DNA of 64,000 bases, taken from the NCBI RefSeq assembly GCF_036492425.1, contig NZ_AP025292.1, positions 1,860,001 to 1,924,000 of the forward strand. Direction: 5' to 3'. Shown here in pieces: positions 46,917 through 56,000 of the stretch. Origin of the DNA: Persicobacter psychrovividus (lineage in GTDB: Bacteria > Bacteroidota > Bacteroidia > Cytophagales > Cyclobacteriaceae). Both the position numbers and the translations under genes were made by a program. Numbering within the stretch: the first letter of the stretch is position 1; each line of letters begins with the position of its first letter. The notes beneath the pieces were generated by a model. It made no database searches, had not been told where the DNA came from, and saw only the letters and a program-made list of their open reading frames with translations.

Positions 46917-47282
46917 ATGACAAGAAAAATTTATCACTTGGCCACCTGCAGTACTTGCAAAAAAATTCTTTCCGAATTACAGTTGGACCAAACCGTTGAG
47001 CTTCAGGACATCAAAACGGAGCAAATCACCGAAAAGCAACTCGAAGAAATGCAGGCACTCGCAGGTAATTATGAATCCCTTTTCAGTCGCCGTGCCCGAA
47101 ATTATGCTGCCCGCGGCCTGAAAGATCAAAACCTGACCGAAGAAGATTATAAAAACCTTATCCTTGAGGATTACACCTTTCTGAAAAGGCCTGTAACCCT
47201 TTATGATGGCGAAATTTTTATTGGCAACAGTAAAAAAACAATTGAACAGACAAAGGTTAAAATCAATTCGCAGTCGGTATAA
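46917..47282 (+). CDS. ArsC/Spx-family protein
   Basis: A 121-residue thioredoxin-like protein. YHLATCSTCKKILSEL contains the active-site CxxC-type cysteines, FSRRARNY and FLKRPVTLYDG are family segments (RP near the active site). Members are arsenate reductases or Spx-type regulators, and the function here is open, as no ars genes are near. The cobalamin riboswitch begins 50 bases after its stop. Confidence 0.85.
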   Translation: MTRKIYHLATCSTCKKILSELQLDQTVELQDIKTEQITEKQLEEMQALAGNYESLFSRRARNYAARGLKDQNLTEEDYKNLILEDYTFLKRPVTLYDGEIFIGNSKKTIEQTKVKINSQSV

Positions 47283-47331
47283 TTTTTCATTAAAATCTTT
47301 TAGATATAGAGATTATTCGCTTGCTTTGCGG

Positions 47332-47490
47332 CTGAATAAAGGTGCTTTTGCAAAAAAGGGAAGCAGGTGTGAATCCTGCGCAGTACCCGCTGCTGTAATG
47401 TCAATTTTTACGGTTGATCTATATACCACTGACAACCCGTCGGGAAGGTGATCAATTGCTGACTAAGCCAGAAAACCTGCCTTCATTCAT
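47332..47490 (+). promoter_or_regulatory. Cobalamin (B12) riboswitch
   Basis: All the core elements of the cobalamin aptamer are present in order: GGTGC near 47341, AAAGGGAAGCAGGTGTGAATCC and GCTGCTGTAA (in pieces, core of P4-P6), CACTGACAACCCGTCGGGAAGGTGA, and the B12 box AAGCCAGAAAACCTGCC (47465-47481). P1 forms from TGAATAAAGG (47333-47342) with CCTTCATTCA. A hairpin ACACTTT/AAAGTGT follows (47505-47526) before the start at 47578; it has no T run, so control may be at translation. Expect lower expression with adenosyl- or other cobalamin. Confidence 0.95.
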
Positions 47491-47577
47491 TTAATCAATT
47501 TTTCACACTTTCGGGAGTTAAAGTGTTCTATGGCCAGAAATTTTATGGTCAACCCTTCCCGTTATATCTATTTAGTT

Positions 47578-48345
47578 ATGTTGAAAAAAGCATTTAATTT
47601 TATGCTTATGGCAGCAGTTGTTGCCCTGTCTGCCTGTAACAGTAGTGATGTTACCCCAGATAAAAAAATTACTTTTGACCATCTTGAGCTTGATCAGGCT
47701 GAATCCGCTTGGTACGGTCAGGACGAATCTGGTGAAGCTACAGGAGACGATGACCTTACCACCTACCATTCAGAATTGACTGCCGACATCGCCACTGTTA
47801 ACAACTACTTCCACAAAACGCCAGCTTATGGTTATTGGGGAAGTTATGCTTATTCCAACCAAACAGCCGATACTTCTTTTGACCCAGAAGAAAAAGACAA
47901 AGGCACCTTCTTCTCTTACCAATTTGTTGCCGTTGGAAGCAATGCTGGGCAGTACTTAGTTTACAATCCAGGTTTTTCAGGTTTAAACAATATCGAATTC
48001 AATCAGTCAACCGAAATCAAATCAATATCAGTTAATAATTTAGGAGTCACCTATTTAAGCATTATGAATGGGGATGGTTTTGCTAAAAAATTCGAAGATG
48101 GAGATTGGTTCAAAGTTACCTTTACAGGTTTGGATGCTGAAGGCAAAGAAACAGGGGCACAGGATTTCTATTTAGCAGATTACCGTGATGGAAAAACCGA
48201 TGTTGTTTCCAACTGGACGAATGTTGATCTTTCAGGATTAGGAGCTATCAAGGAACTAAAAATAACATTTGACGGATCTGATCAAGGTGATAATGGACTT
48301 AACACACCAAAATACTTAGCCATCAAAGAAATTGCTTATCAATAA
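47578..48345 (+). CDS. DUF4465 lipoprotein, first of two; B12-riboswitch controlled
   Basis: A 255-residue protein with a lipoprotein signal, lipid-attachment Cys at about residue 20 in VVALSACNSS. The rest matches DUF4465: FDHLELDQAESAWYGQD near the N-terminus, SISVNNLGVTYLSIMNG, FYLADYRDG, and the C-terminal WTNVDLSGLGAIKELKI followed by SDQGDNGLNTPKYLAI. The domain is a beta-sandwich like those that bind ligands on the cell surface. The start at 47578 begins the signal; the open frame further upstream (from 47530) runs through the riboswitch leader. The leader links it to cobalamin. Whether it binds cobalamin is inference. Confidence 0.9.
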   Translation: MLKKAFNFMLMAAVVALSACNSSDVTPDKKITFDHLELDQAESAWYGQDESGEATGDDDLTTYHSELTADIATVNNYFHKTPAYGYWGSYAYSNQTADTSFDPEEKDKGTFFSYQFVAVGSNAGQYLVYNPGFSGLNNIEFNQSTEIKSISVNNLGVTYLSIMNGDGFAKKFEDGDWFKVTFTGLDAEGKETGAQDFYLADYRDGKTDVVSNWTNVDLSGLGAIKELKITFDGSDQGDNGLNTPKYLAIKEIAYQ

Positions 48346-48365
48346 TTTTCATCAAACCTATATCG

Positions 48366-48401
48366 AAAAGCCTCTTTCTATTCTTGGGAAGAGGCTTTTT
48401 T
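48366..48401 (+). terminator. Terminator after the first DUF4465 gene
   Basis: AAGCCTCTT (48368-48376) and AAGAGGCTT (48389-48397) with a T run. It separates the two DUF4465 genes. Confidence 0.9.
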
Positions 48402-48475
48402 GATTCCTTTTCTTATCTTGGCAGTACTTAATATTCGACCTTACCACACTCTTACTTATTAACTTACAGTCCGTT

Positions 48476-49261
48476 ATGTTAAAAAAATATCTGTCTTTAC
48501 TGTCAGTCCTCTTGTTGATCACAAGCTGCGACAGTCAGACAAATCCTCCAAAGACCATCGAATTCAATCACCTTTTTTTACCCAAGGCGGAATCCGCTTG
48601 GTATGGACAGGATCATCTCAAAGAAAACATTCAGTACGGAAGGAAAACCGACCACACCACTTTTGAGTCGGGCATTGCCTCTTTCGATAATTATTTCATC
48701 ACGCAAAAACTCTTCGGTAACCTGACGGCACAATATGATGGTTTTGCCTACTCGAATAAAACCACTAAAGAATTCGACCCTGCTACGATCAATCCGACTT
48801 TCAATTCGCTATATGAGTTACTTAGTGTTTCAAGCAATAAGGGCAATTATCTGATTTACAAAAACTCCACGGAACTAAAAAAGAGCATTTCATTTAGCCA
48901 TCCTGTTAAGCCTACCTCCATTACCATTTCGAATACAGGACAAACCTACCTCAGCATTTTGAATGGGAATCCTGATCCATCAGCAGGCAAGCAATTCACC
49001 AAGGGCGATTGGCTGAAAGTGATTTTTACGGGTAAGAATGAACAAGGGGAAACGACTGGAAGTCAAGAGTTCTATTTGGCAGATTTCAGGAGTAGCCGAC
49101 CTTATGCCATCCAAAAATGGACGAATGTTGATCTTTCTGCATTGGGGAGTGTCAATCAAATAGACATTTCATTTGCCTGCTCAGACACCGCTGTTTATGA
49201 TGGCAAAACATACATCAACACCCCGGCAATGCTTTCCATAAAAAAAATACAACTACAATAA
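48476..49261 (+). CDS. DUF4465 lipoprotein, second of two
   Basis: A 261-residue paralogue with a lipoprotein signal and Cys at about residue 18 (LLITSCDS). It shares with the first the FNHLFLPKAESAWYGQD, ISNTGQTYLSILNG, FYLADFRS and WTNVDLSALGSVNQIDI segments. It has its own leader of about 75 bases after the preceding terminator and no second riboswitch is seen, so it may depend on read-through or have a separate promoter. Confidence 0.9.
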   Translation: MLKKYLSLLSVLLLITSCDSQTNPPKTIEFNHLFLPKAESAWYGQDHLKENIQYGRKTDHTTFESGIASFDNYFITQKLFGNLTAQYDGFAYSNKTTKEFDPATINPTFNSLYELLSVSSNKGNYLIYKNSTELKKSISFSHPVKPTSITISNTGQTYLSILNGNPDPSAGKQFTKGDWLKVIFTGKNEQGETTGSQEFYLADFRSSRPYAIQKWTNVDLSALGSVNQIDISFACSDTAVYDGKTYINTPAMLSIKKIQLQ

Positions 49262-49268
49262 AACCAAT

Positions 49269-49302
49269 AGCCTCTTACTGACATCAGGAAGAGGCTTTTT
49301 TT
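49269..49302 (+). terminator. Terminator after the second DUF4465 gene
   Basis: AGCCTCTT (49269-49276) and AAGAGGCT (49289-49296) with a T run. It overlaps the last codons of the convergent VOC gene. Its arm sequence is the same as that of the terminator at 48366. Confidence 0.9.
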
Positions 49303-49970
49303 ATAACTGGCTCACCTCCCCCAAGCATGCACTCGTACATTTCCCCTTCTGAAGAATAGGTGACCATGCCCGCATTACCGGTCGCTTTTTGTTCCGTTGG
49401 CAACCAGTTTCTACCTATTTTAGAGACAATAAATGCCCCAAGCATATCCCCAAGCCAGCAAAAATTTTCCGTCATAAAGGCTTCGGGCATCGGCTTAATG
49501 CCTCCACTGCTTTTAAAAAGTGCCGCCGTCTCCATAGGGCTTGCCGTCGGGCAACCGATCTCATTAATGCAATGCACCTCATCAATACTAAAATCTGACG
49601 TTTTGGTGGTCTTCAGAATCGGCCGCTCTATAAATTCCACAATATTATTGTTGGGATCATTGAAGTATACCGCCCTTCCATCGGTAAACTCCACAATTTC
49701 CGTTTGACCAATCCCCAACACAGGTATGCCTTTCGTTTTCAGAAAATCCATTGCCGCTGAAACACGCCCCAAAGGAATTAAAAAGGCAAAATGATAAATC
49801 GCTGATTTTGGATGCTTTTGAAACGACAAGTTTGTAAAGCCTGCTGACAGGTTCAGAGCATTTGTTTCTAATGAACATTGAAAACCCAAACTCGAGTAAA
49901 AGTCATGCATCGGCTTGAGCTCAGTGGCGTGAATACGGATGGTGTGAAGCTTGGTCGTCTGACTATTCAT
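49284..49970 (-). CDS. VOC-superfamily protein (glyoxalase/dioxygenase-like)
   Basis: A 228-residue protein with two VOC beta-alpha-beta-beta-beta modules. The first begins HTIRIHATELKPMHDFYSSLGF and ends FNDPNNNIVEFIERP, with the metal ligands expected at the H and E; the second is shorter (about 120-228). Substrate unknown. Its start overlaps the end of the histidine-kinase gene by 8 bases, so it is the last gene of that unit. Confidence 0.85.
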   Translation of the reverse strand: MNSQTTKLHTIRIHATELKPMHDFYSSLGFQCSLETNALNLSAGFTNLSFQKHPKSAIYHFAFLIPLGRVSAAMDFLKTKGIPVLGIGQTEIVEFTDGRAVYFNDPNNNIVEFIERPILKTTKTSDFSIDEVHCINEIGCPTASPMETAALFKSSGGIKPMPEAFMTENFCWLGDMLGAFIVSKIGRNWLPTEQKATGNAGMVTYSSEGEMYECMLGGGEPVIKKASS

Positions 49971-51618
49971 TGATCATCAGGGTTTGTTCAATTTTATTAT
50001 CCGCAGTCTCATAAGGCATTTCGATGATGAAAGTCGCCCCTTGCCCTTCCACACTTTCAACGGTTACCATTCCAGCATGGAGATCTACGAACCGCTTAAC
50101 AAATGCCAAACCAATACCTGTTCCTTTATGATTTTCCGTGTTTTTCGCTCGATAAAAAGGCACAAAAAGGTGCTCAATTTCCGACTCGGAGACACCAATC
50201 CCAAAATCCTGAACACGAAGCAAATACACCTCCCTTTTAAAAACAAGCACCACTTTTACCGCTGTATCTTCTGGGGAATATTTGATCGCATTGGAGACTA
50301 AATTCATGATAATGTGTTCAAAAGCATGTAAGTCTACATAGGCCTTAGACGGCCTCCCAAGCACTTCAAAAGTAATGTTCCGTTGGGTAATTTCCCGTTG
50401 CTGTTCCAGTTTTTCATCAATGAAGGTTACTAAATCCAGCGACTCAAAATTGATTTCTATTTTCTCTTTTTCCAATTGCCCGAAAACCAGCAAATGCTTC
50501 AGCATGCTTTTAAGGCTTTCAATGGACTCAAAAATCTGATTGAACTTCGACTGTATCAGGCCCATACCTTGCAGTCCTGTATCTTCCACATACATTTTCA
50601 TGATTTCATTAGCGGTCTGAATGGTGGTCAGTGGAGTTCTGAACTGATGCGAAACCGTCGAGATAAACTCATTCTTCACTTTATTCAAAGCCACCTGCTG
50701 ATCAAGTCTTGCCGTCAGCTTTTGCTGTTGTTGCTTTTGCAGGGTCAGGTCCTGAATAACCAAATGCTGAATAACGGTCGTCCCTTCAAGGGTCAGGCGC
50801 TGATTTACCCGCAAGAAATAACCAATACCATCCACTTCAATAGACTTGTCGAACTGGTGATTCGTGCCCACCTCAAATGAGGGACGAACCAATTGCAGTA
50901 CAATATCCTTGACATCTTCATTCGACATTTGAGGGAAAATATTATTTACAGCATCACTGATATAACTGATCTCTTTTCCGTTTTTCACCCTTGCCAAAAA
51001 GTAATCCTTCTCAATCGCATTCAGAAAATTACCCTGATGTTCTACATTTCGCCGATGCAAATGCTCCCGTTTCTGATCCTGCACCCGAAAAAACATCAGT
51101 GTAATATTGGAGATCATGCTCAGCCCAAAATATTGTAATGCACGCACATTGATGGCAATATCAATGGTTTGAACAATTTCAGGCATAACCGAATTAACGG
51201 TGATAAAAACAAATAGTACCAAGGTACTGATGCTGAAATACCACCAGTGATACCTGGGCTTTATCAGGTTATAATTAATGATATGAAAAGCGATCAGCAA
51301 AAAGGGAAAGGTCCCCATCAGTCCGCCTAAATACCGCCATTCCAAAAATAAAATAACAGACTCCCCCGTAAAGCTCATCCATAAAGCGGCCTTGTAATTT
51401 TTAAAATAGCGATAAACCAATAACGCACAACTGGCCTCAATAGAGACATACAAAAAGCCATAGAAAAAAGCGATAGGCAGCCCCAGCTTGGAGAAATTCA
51501 ACACATTAATAATAGAAGCCAATGCCCCCAGTAAATTGATAATATTGAGCACTCGTCCCTCAAAAGGATAATCCTGACCGGTTCCAAAGATTTTATGTAA
51601 GATAGATTTGATACGCAT
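49963..51618 (-). CDS. Membrane sensor histidine kinase, first of a tandem pair
   Basis: A 551-residue kinase. Six to seven hydrophobic helices make up residues 25-175; a PAS-like segment (about 200-290) follows, then the dimerisation/phosphoacceptor domain with His at about 324 in STVSHQFRTPLTT, and an HATPase domain with LVSNAIKYSPEDTAV, VQDFGIGVSESE and GTGIGLAFVKRF. No receiver domain. It is the downstream gene of the pair, 33 bases after its paralogue. No response regulator is nearby. Confidence 0.92.
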   Translation of the reverse strand: MRIKSILHKIFGTGQDYPFEGRVLNIINLLGALASIINVLNFSKLGLPIAFFYGFLYVSIEASCALLVYRYFKNYKAALWMSFTGESVILFLEWRYLGGLMGTFPFLLIAFHIINYNLIKPRYHWWYFSISTLVLFVFITVNSVMPEIVQTIDIAINVRALQYFGLSMISNITLMFFRVQDQKREHLHRRNVEHQGNFLNAIEKDYFLARVKNGKEISYISDAVNNIFPQMSNEDVKDIVLQLVRPSFEVGTNHQFDKSIEVDGIGYFLRVNQRLTLEGTTVIQHLVIQDLTLQKQQQQKLTARLDQQVALNKVKNEFISTVSHQFRTPLTTIQTANEIMKMYVEDTGLQGMGLIQSKFNQIFESIESLKSMLKHLLVFGQLEKEKIEINFESLDLVTFIDEKLEQQREITQRNITFEVLGRPSKAYVDLHAFEHIIMNLVSNAIKYSPEDTAVKVVLVFKREVYLLRVQDFGIGVSESEIEHLFVPFYRAKNTENHKGTGIGLAFVKRFVDLHAGMVTVESVEGQGATFIIEMPYETADNKIEQTLMINE

Positions 51619-51651
51619 CGAAAAACAAGATCAAATGATGAATTAAACCCA

Positions 51652-53253
51652 CTAAGGCTTTTTATTAGGTAGATTAATGGAAAATGTTGTCCCCCTTGCC
51701 CTTTCGGAGCGCACCGTGATATTTCCGCCGTGCATCTCCACAAACTGCCGCACAATGAATAACCCAATACCCATCCCCTGATGCATTTCAGTCGAGGGCA
51801 AATATTGAAACAGGTTGGGGAGTATTTCAGAATCGATGCCTTTCCCAAAATCCTGAACTTCAATCACAAAATCATTTTTCCCATATTCAAGTCCCACAAA
51901 TACGGGCTGTGTGGGCTCAGAATACTTACAGGCGTTGGAACATAAATTAGAGAGAATGGTCGAAATCATTTGCTTATCCACCTCCACATGTTTTGGGTAA
52001 CCGAGAATCTCAAACTGAATGGCCCTGTTCAGTACAATTTCCTGCTCTTTAATAAAGGATTGAATGAAAGTAGCCATATCAATTTCAGTATAGTGTAAAG
52101 AAACGACATCGCTTTCAATTTTACCGAAATCCAATAACTGCTCAATCATTTTGGTCAGGGTGTTCACTGAATCGGTTACCTGCTGAATTTTAGGGGTGAT
52201 TTTTTCCTCATAGAGCGTTGGTTCCTCCTCCTGAAGCGCATAAGAAAGCAGCTCGTTGGCACTTTTGATGGTGGTGAGTGGGGTTCGGAACTGATGAGAG
52301 ACCATCGTTACGAACTCATTTTTATTCTTTTTCAGTACCTGTTCTTTTCGGATGGCCTCTTTAAGCTGATCTTCAAAAGTGTAATGCTCCGTAACATCCT
52401 TCACAATCAGGTGATCAACCCTTTCTTTCCCCTCATAAACCGTCTGCTGACTGATTTTCAAGAACTTTGTGTAGCCGTGGAGTTCGACCTTTGAAACTGA
52501 AGGGTGATGCCCATCTTCGGTAATCAGGTCAACGACATAAGGGGAAATCTCATGGAGCTCCACTTCAGGAAAAATTTTAAAGACAGACTCCGTTAAATAA
52601 GTGATGGTGAAACGATTTCGCACCGTTGCCAGAAATACCTCCCGCTCAGTGGATTTTATGAGTTGCGATTGTTGCTCCTCCAACTTTCTAAGGTCCAGTA
52701 ATCGATCATGATCTTTGGAGCGAAAAAGAATAATCCCCATACTACTGACAAATACAATACTTACCGTCTGAATAATCCGAGTATTCAAACTTACATCAAC
52801 AGGGGCAATCGTAAAAACTGCATTTTTTTCAAGCCAGAGCAATACGCCAACAAACAGGGTCGAGAAAATAAAAAAGTATATTTGCTCACGGCTGTCCAGT
52901 AAATTAAACATCAGAATGTTTATTCCATAAATCGCCAAAAACAGCGACCCCTTGACTCCTCCCATAAAGTACCATTCTGAAAAAGCATACAACGCACAAT
53001 TGAGCGCTAAAAGGTAAACCCCCAATTTACTGCGATTGAAAATAACGATACTTAAATAAGCAGAGGTCTGGATTAATAAGGCAACATATAAAAAAAGGTG
53101 AAAGCCTTCAGTAAAGGCCGAAGGCTGAATAAACAATACATAAAGGATACATAACCCACCCGAAAGGCTGGTAACAACCACAAACCTATCCCGCAGGGGG
53201 ACATCTTTGGTGAGCTTTAAACGGCTTAAAAGTTGAGGAACAAAATCGGTCAT
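51652..53253 (-). CDS. Membrane sensor histidine kinase, second of a tandem pair
   Basis: A 533-residue paralogue with the same layout: helices in about 25-180, PAS-like segment 200-290, the phosphoacceptor His at about 320 in TMVSHQFRTPLTT, and HATPase motifs LCSNACKYSEPTQP, VQDFGKGIDSE and GMGIGLFIVRQF. The two kinases most likely arose by local duplication. Its input and response-regulator partners are unknown. Confidence 0.92.
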   Translation of the reverse strand: MTDFVPQLLSRLKLTKDVPLRDRFVVVTSLSGGLCILYVLFIQPSAFTEGFHLFLYVALLIQTSAYLSIVIFNRSKLGVYLLALNCALYAFSEWYFMGGVKGSLFLAIYGINILMFNLLDSREQIYFFIFSTLFVGVLLWLEKNAVFTIAPVDVSLNTRIIQTVSIVFVSSMGIILFRSKDHDRLLDLRKLEEQQSQLIKSTEREVFLATVRNRFTITYLTESVFKIFPEVELHEISPYVVDLITEDGHHPSVSKVELHGYTKFLKISQQTVYEGKERVDHLIVKDVTEHYTFEDQLKEAIRKEQVLKKNKNEFVTMVSHQFRTPLTTIKSANELLSYALQEEEPTLYEEKITPKIQQVTDSVNTLTKMIEQLLDFGKIESDVVSLHYTEIDMATFIQSFIKEQEIVLNRAIQFEILGYPKHVEVDKQMISTILSNLCSNACKYSEPTQPVFVGLEYGKNDFVIEVQDFGKGIDSEILPNLFQYLPSTEMHQGMGIGLFIVRQFVEMHGGNITVRSERARGTTFSINLPNKKP

Positions 53254-53346
53254 AAGTATGAAATGGCTACTGCTTTATTATACTTAATTCATAAATTTTG
53301 TTTTTATTAAAAGGGGCTAAAATTGAAGAATACCCATTTTTAGCGA

Positions 53347-53376
53347 TAAAAAAAGCCGCAGGGTTTCCCGCGGCTT
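53347..53376 (-). terminator. Terminator of the FAD oxidoreductase gene
   Basis: AAGCCGC (53353-53359) and GCGGCTT (53370-53376); on the minus strand the stem is followed by seven T. Confidence 0.88.
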
Positions 53377-53401
53377 ATAAATTCACATGAATGTGAGATT
53401 A

Positions 53402-54976
53402 TTATTTTATATACATCGCTGCAATTCGCTCAGCAATTCGTTCACCATCAATAGCAGCCGAAGCGATCCCTCCTGCGTAACCTGCCCCTTCACCACATGG
53501 AAAAAGACCTGTTATTTGTGGGTGCTCCAACGTTTCTTTGTCACGTGGAATACGAACAGGTGAAGAAGTTCTCGACTCTACCCCTAATATTTGAGCATCA
53601 TTGGTCAGGTAACCTTTCATGGTTTTGCCAAAAATCTTGAAGCCGTGGCGCAATCGGTGTGCTACGGGATCTGGCAATACATTTTTCATGTCCACAGATT
53701 GCAAACCTGGCTGATAGGAAGTTTCCAAAAGATTGGTCGATACGCGACCTTTCACAAAATCCATCATTCTTTGTGCAGGGGCAGCTTGTGTTCCTCCTCC
53801 TGCCAAAAATGCCGCTTGTTCCACTTGTCGCTGATATTCCATGGCGGCCAAAGCCCCGTATTCAGGAATCAGGTGACCGTAATCGTCCTCGCCAATAGCC
53901 ACGACCATCCCGGAGTTCGCAAATCGGCTATCACGACGTGAAGGTGACATCCCATTGACTACAATCTCACCTGGTGCGGTGGCTGCAGGCACAATAAAAC
54001 CACCTGGACACATACAAAAAGAGAAAACACCTTTTTTCTCGCCTTTGAAAGCCGCCTGAGAAACCAATGAATAAGCTGCCGCAGGAAGGATTCCCCGATC
54101 AGTTCCACACTTGTATTGAATATCATCAATCAAAGACTGCGCATGCTCGATACGCACCCCCAATGCAAAAGGCTTATTTTCAATGAGAATTTGCTTTCTA
54201 TTCAGCAATTCGAAAATATCTCGGGCAGAGTGCCCTGTGGCCAGCATCACCGCCTTGCCTTCAAAAAGCACTCCATTTTGAGTCTCTACGCCATTGGCGT
54301 GCCCTGACTTAATCTTCACATCCGTTACACGGGTATCGAAATGAATCTCCCCACCAGCATCCAAGATACTCTGACGAATTTCGGCAATCAGCTTAGGCAG
54401 TTTATTGGTGCCGATATGCGGATGGGCATCCACCAGCAGTTCTTCACGACCACCATGCGCTACCAGAATCTCCAAAATTCTGCGGAAATCACCACGCTTT
54501 TTTGAACGGGTATATAGCTTCCCATCTGAATAAGTTCCTGCACCGCCTTCACCAAAACAGTAGTTGGAGTCAGGGTTCACGATATGATCTTTGTTGATCG
54601 CTGCCAAATCTCGGCGACGCGCCTGAACATCTTTACCACGTTCCAAAATAACGGGCTTCACCCCCAGCTCCAGGAATCGAAGTGCTGCAAACAAGCCCGC
54701 AGGTCCAGCGCCTACAATAATCACTTTTTCGGCATTGCTTACATTCGGATAATCGCGGCGGTAGGTAATGGCATTGGAAGGTTGCTCATCGATGAACACC
54801 TCCACGGCAACATTCACACGCACCTTTTTCTTTCTCGCATCGATCGAACGGCGCGTCATGCGAACATGCACATCATCACGGTCACTCACTCCAGCTTTTT
54901 TCTTAACAAAACTATTGAAGATTGCCTCATCATAGGCTACTTCAGGAGCGAGATTTAAATTGAATTCTTTTTTCAT
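53402..54976 (-). CDS. NAD(P)/FAD-dependent oxidoreductase (COG2509-like)
   Basis: A 524-residue flavoprotein. The FAD-binding GxGxxG appears as KVIIVGAGPAGLFAALRFLE, preceded by an N-terminal roughly 80-residue domain (ARKKKVRVNVAVEVFI). CFGEGGAGTYSDGKL and LATGHSARDIFELL are the further family marks, and VVNGMSPSRRDSRFANSGMV follows. The C-terminal GLFPCGEGAGYAGGIASAA closes the FAD site. The function is not known, although the family is very widespread. Confidence 0.9.
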   Translation of the reverse strand: MKKEFNLNLAPEVAYDEAIFNSFVKKKAGVSDRDDVHVRMTRRSIDARKKKVRVNVAVEVFIDEQPSNAITYRRDYPNVSNAEKVIIVGAGPAGLFAALRFLELGVKPVILERGKDVQARRRDLAAINKDHIVNPDSNYCFGEGGAGTYSDGKLYTRSKKRGDFRRILEILVAHGGREELLVDAHPHIGTNKLPKLIAEIRQSILDAGGEIHFDTRVTDVKIKSGHANGVETQNGVLFEGKAVMLATGHSARDIFELLNRKQILIENKPFALGVRIEHAQSLIDDIQYKCGTDRGILPAAAYSLVSQAAFKGEKKGVFSFCMCPGGFIVPAATAPGEIVVNGMSPSRRDSRFANSGMVVAIGEDDYGHLIPEYGALAAMEYQRQVEQAAFLAGGGTQAAPAQRMMDFVKGRVSTNLLETSYQPGLQSVDMKNVLPDPVAHRLRHGFKIFGKTMKGYLTNDAQILGVESRTSSPVRIPRDKETLEHPQITGLFPCGEGAGYAGGIASAAIDGERIAERIAAMYIK

Positions 54977-55034
54977 TTGGGTATTCCCTTAAAACAACAA
55001 TGCTTCCGACCTAATGCTAAACCATACAGCTTTA

Positions 55035-55149
55035 TTTTTATCCACAAATTACATAGGTAACTTTGGTTCAAGCGTATCGCTTGGGTCAAAGTCTTTCAAT
55101 CATTTCGTCCAAGCGGGATGCTTGAACGAAATGATCTGTGGACAAAAAA
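55035..55149. repeat. Intergenic structured element, copy A (FAD gene/rluA gap)
   Basis: About 115 bases bounded by TTTTTATCCACA and TGTGGACAAAAA-type inverted ends. Inside are two hairpins: CAAGCG-TAT-CGCTTG (55069-55083) and a longer one, CATTTCGT-C-CAAGC / GCTTG-A-ACGAAATG with a five-base loop (55101-55133). It lies between rluA and the FAD gene, both on the minus strand. Related to copy B at 56001. Confidence 0.8.
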
Positions 55150-55197
55150 CAGACTGATTTTTGTGTCTTAGCACTAAACGGAAGCAATCATTATTGA

Positions 55198-55935
55198 TTA
55201 ACCGTGATAATTTTCCATGTGTTTATCCTTGAGTTTACGATCCTCAAGTTGCAGCCACTGCTCCCAGAAATCATTCTGAGGGACACCTGCTCTCAGGAAC
55301 ATTTTTTCCTTTGTTACAGGGTGCGTAAAATTCAGGTACAAGGCATGCAGATTGATCGATTTATCAGGGTTTGGCTTGGAGAAACCATAGCGTAAATCTC
55401 CACGAATTGGGCAACCCATCGAAGACAACTGCACACGAATTTGATGCGGACGGCCCGTGAGCGGGTTTACCTGCAACAAAAAGTGGTCGTTCATTTTGCC
55501 CAGCGATTTATACATTAACTCCGAGCGTTGTGCGCCTTCTGTTGGCTTATCGAATGCAGTAGTTACATTCCGTTTGCCATCTTTTTGAAGGTAGTGCACC
55601 AATTTATCCTCCCATTTTGGCGGACGCTTTTTTACCACCGCCCAATAGGTTTTATAAACTTTCTTTTCACGGAAAGCCCGTGTCATACGTTCTAATGCTT
55701 TAGAAGTACGTGCCATAATCACCAAACCAGACACTGGACGGTCCAAACGGTGAACGGCATGCAAAAATACAGCACCAGGCTTATCGTATTTTTCTTTGAT
55801 GTACTCTTTTCCGTAATCCAACAAGGTTTTATCCCCTGTAGCATCACCCTGTACCAACACTCCAGCATCTTTATCAACGACCAACAAGTGGTTATCTTCA
55901 TACACGATGCGGAATGGAAATTTATTCATATTCAT
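55198..55935 (-). CDS. RluA-family pseudouridine synthase
   Basis: A 245-residue enzyme that makes pseudouridine in rRNA or tRNA. FLHAVHRLDRPVSGLVIMART carries the catalytic Asp, KTYWAVVKKRPP and LTGRPHQIRVQLSSMGCPI follow. No S4 domain. Which uridine is modified is not decided. It is flanked on both sides by the intergenic elements described at 55035 and 56001. Confidence 0.92.
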   Translation of the reverse strand: MNMNKFPFRIVYEDNHLLVVDKDAGVLVQGDATGDKTLLDYGKEYIKEKYDKPGAVFLHAVHRLDRPVSGLVIMARTSKALERMTRAFREKKVYKTYWAVVKKRPPKWEDKLVHYLQKDGKRNVTTAFDKPTEGAQRSELMYKSLGKMNDHFLLQVNPLTGRPHQIRVQLSSMGCPIRGDLRYGFSKPNPDKSINLHALYLNFTHPVTKEKMFLRAGVPQNDFWEQWLQLEDRKLKDKHMENYHG

Positions 55936-56000
55936 ACCTAAAGTATTTTGGGAGGGATTTAACCTCCAATAACATAAGACCTTTTGTCTTGATTATTAAC

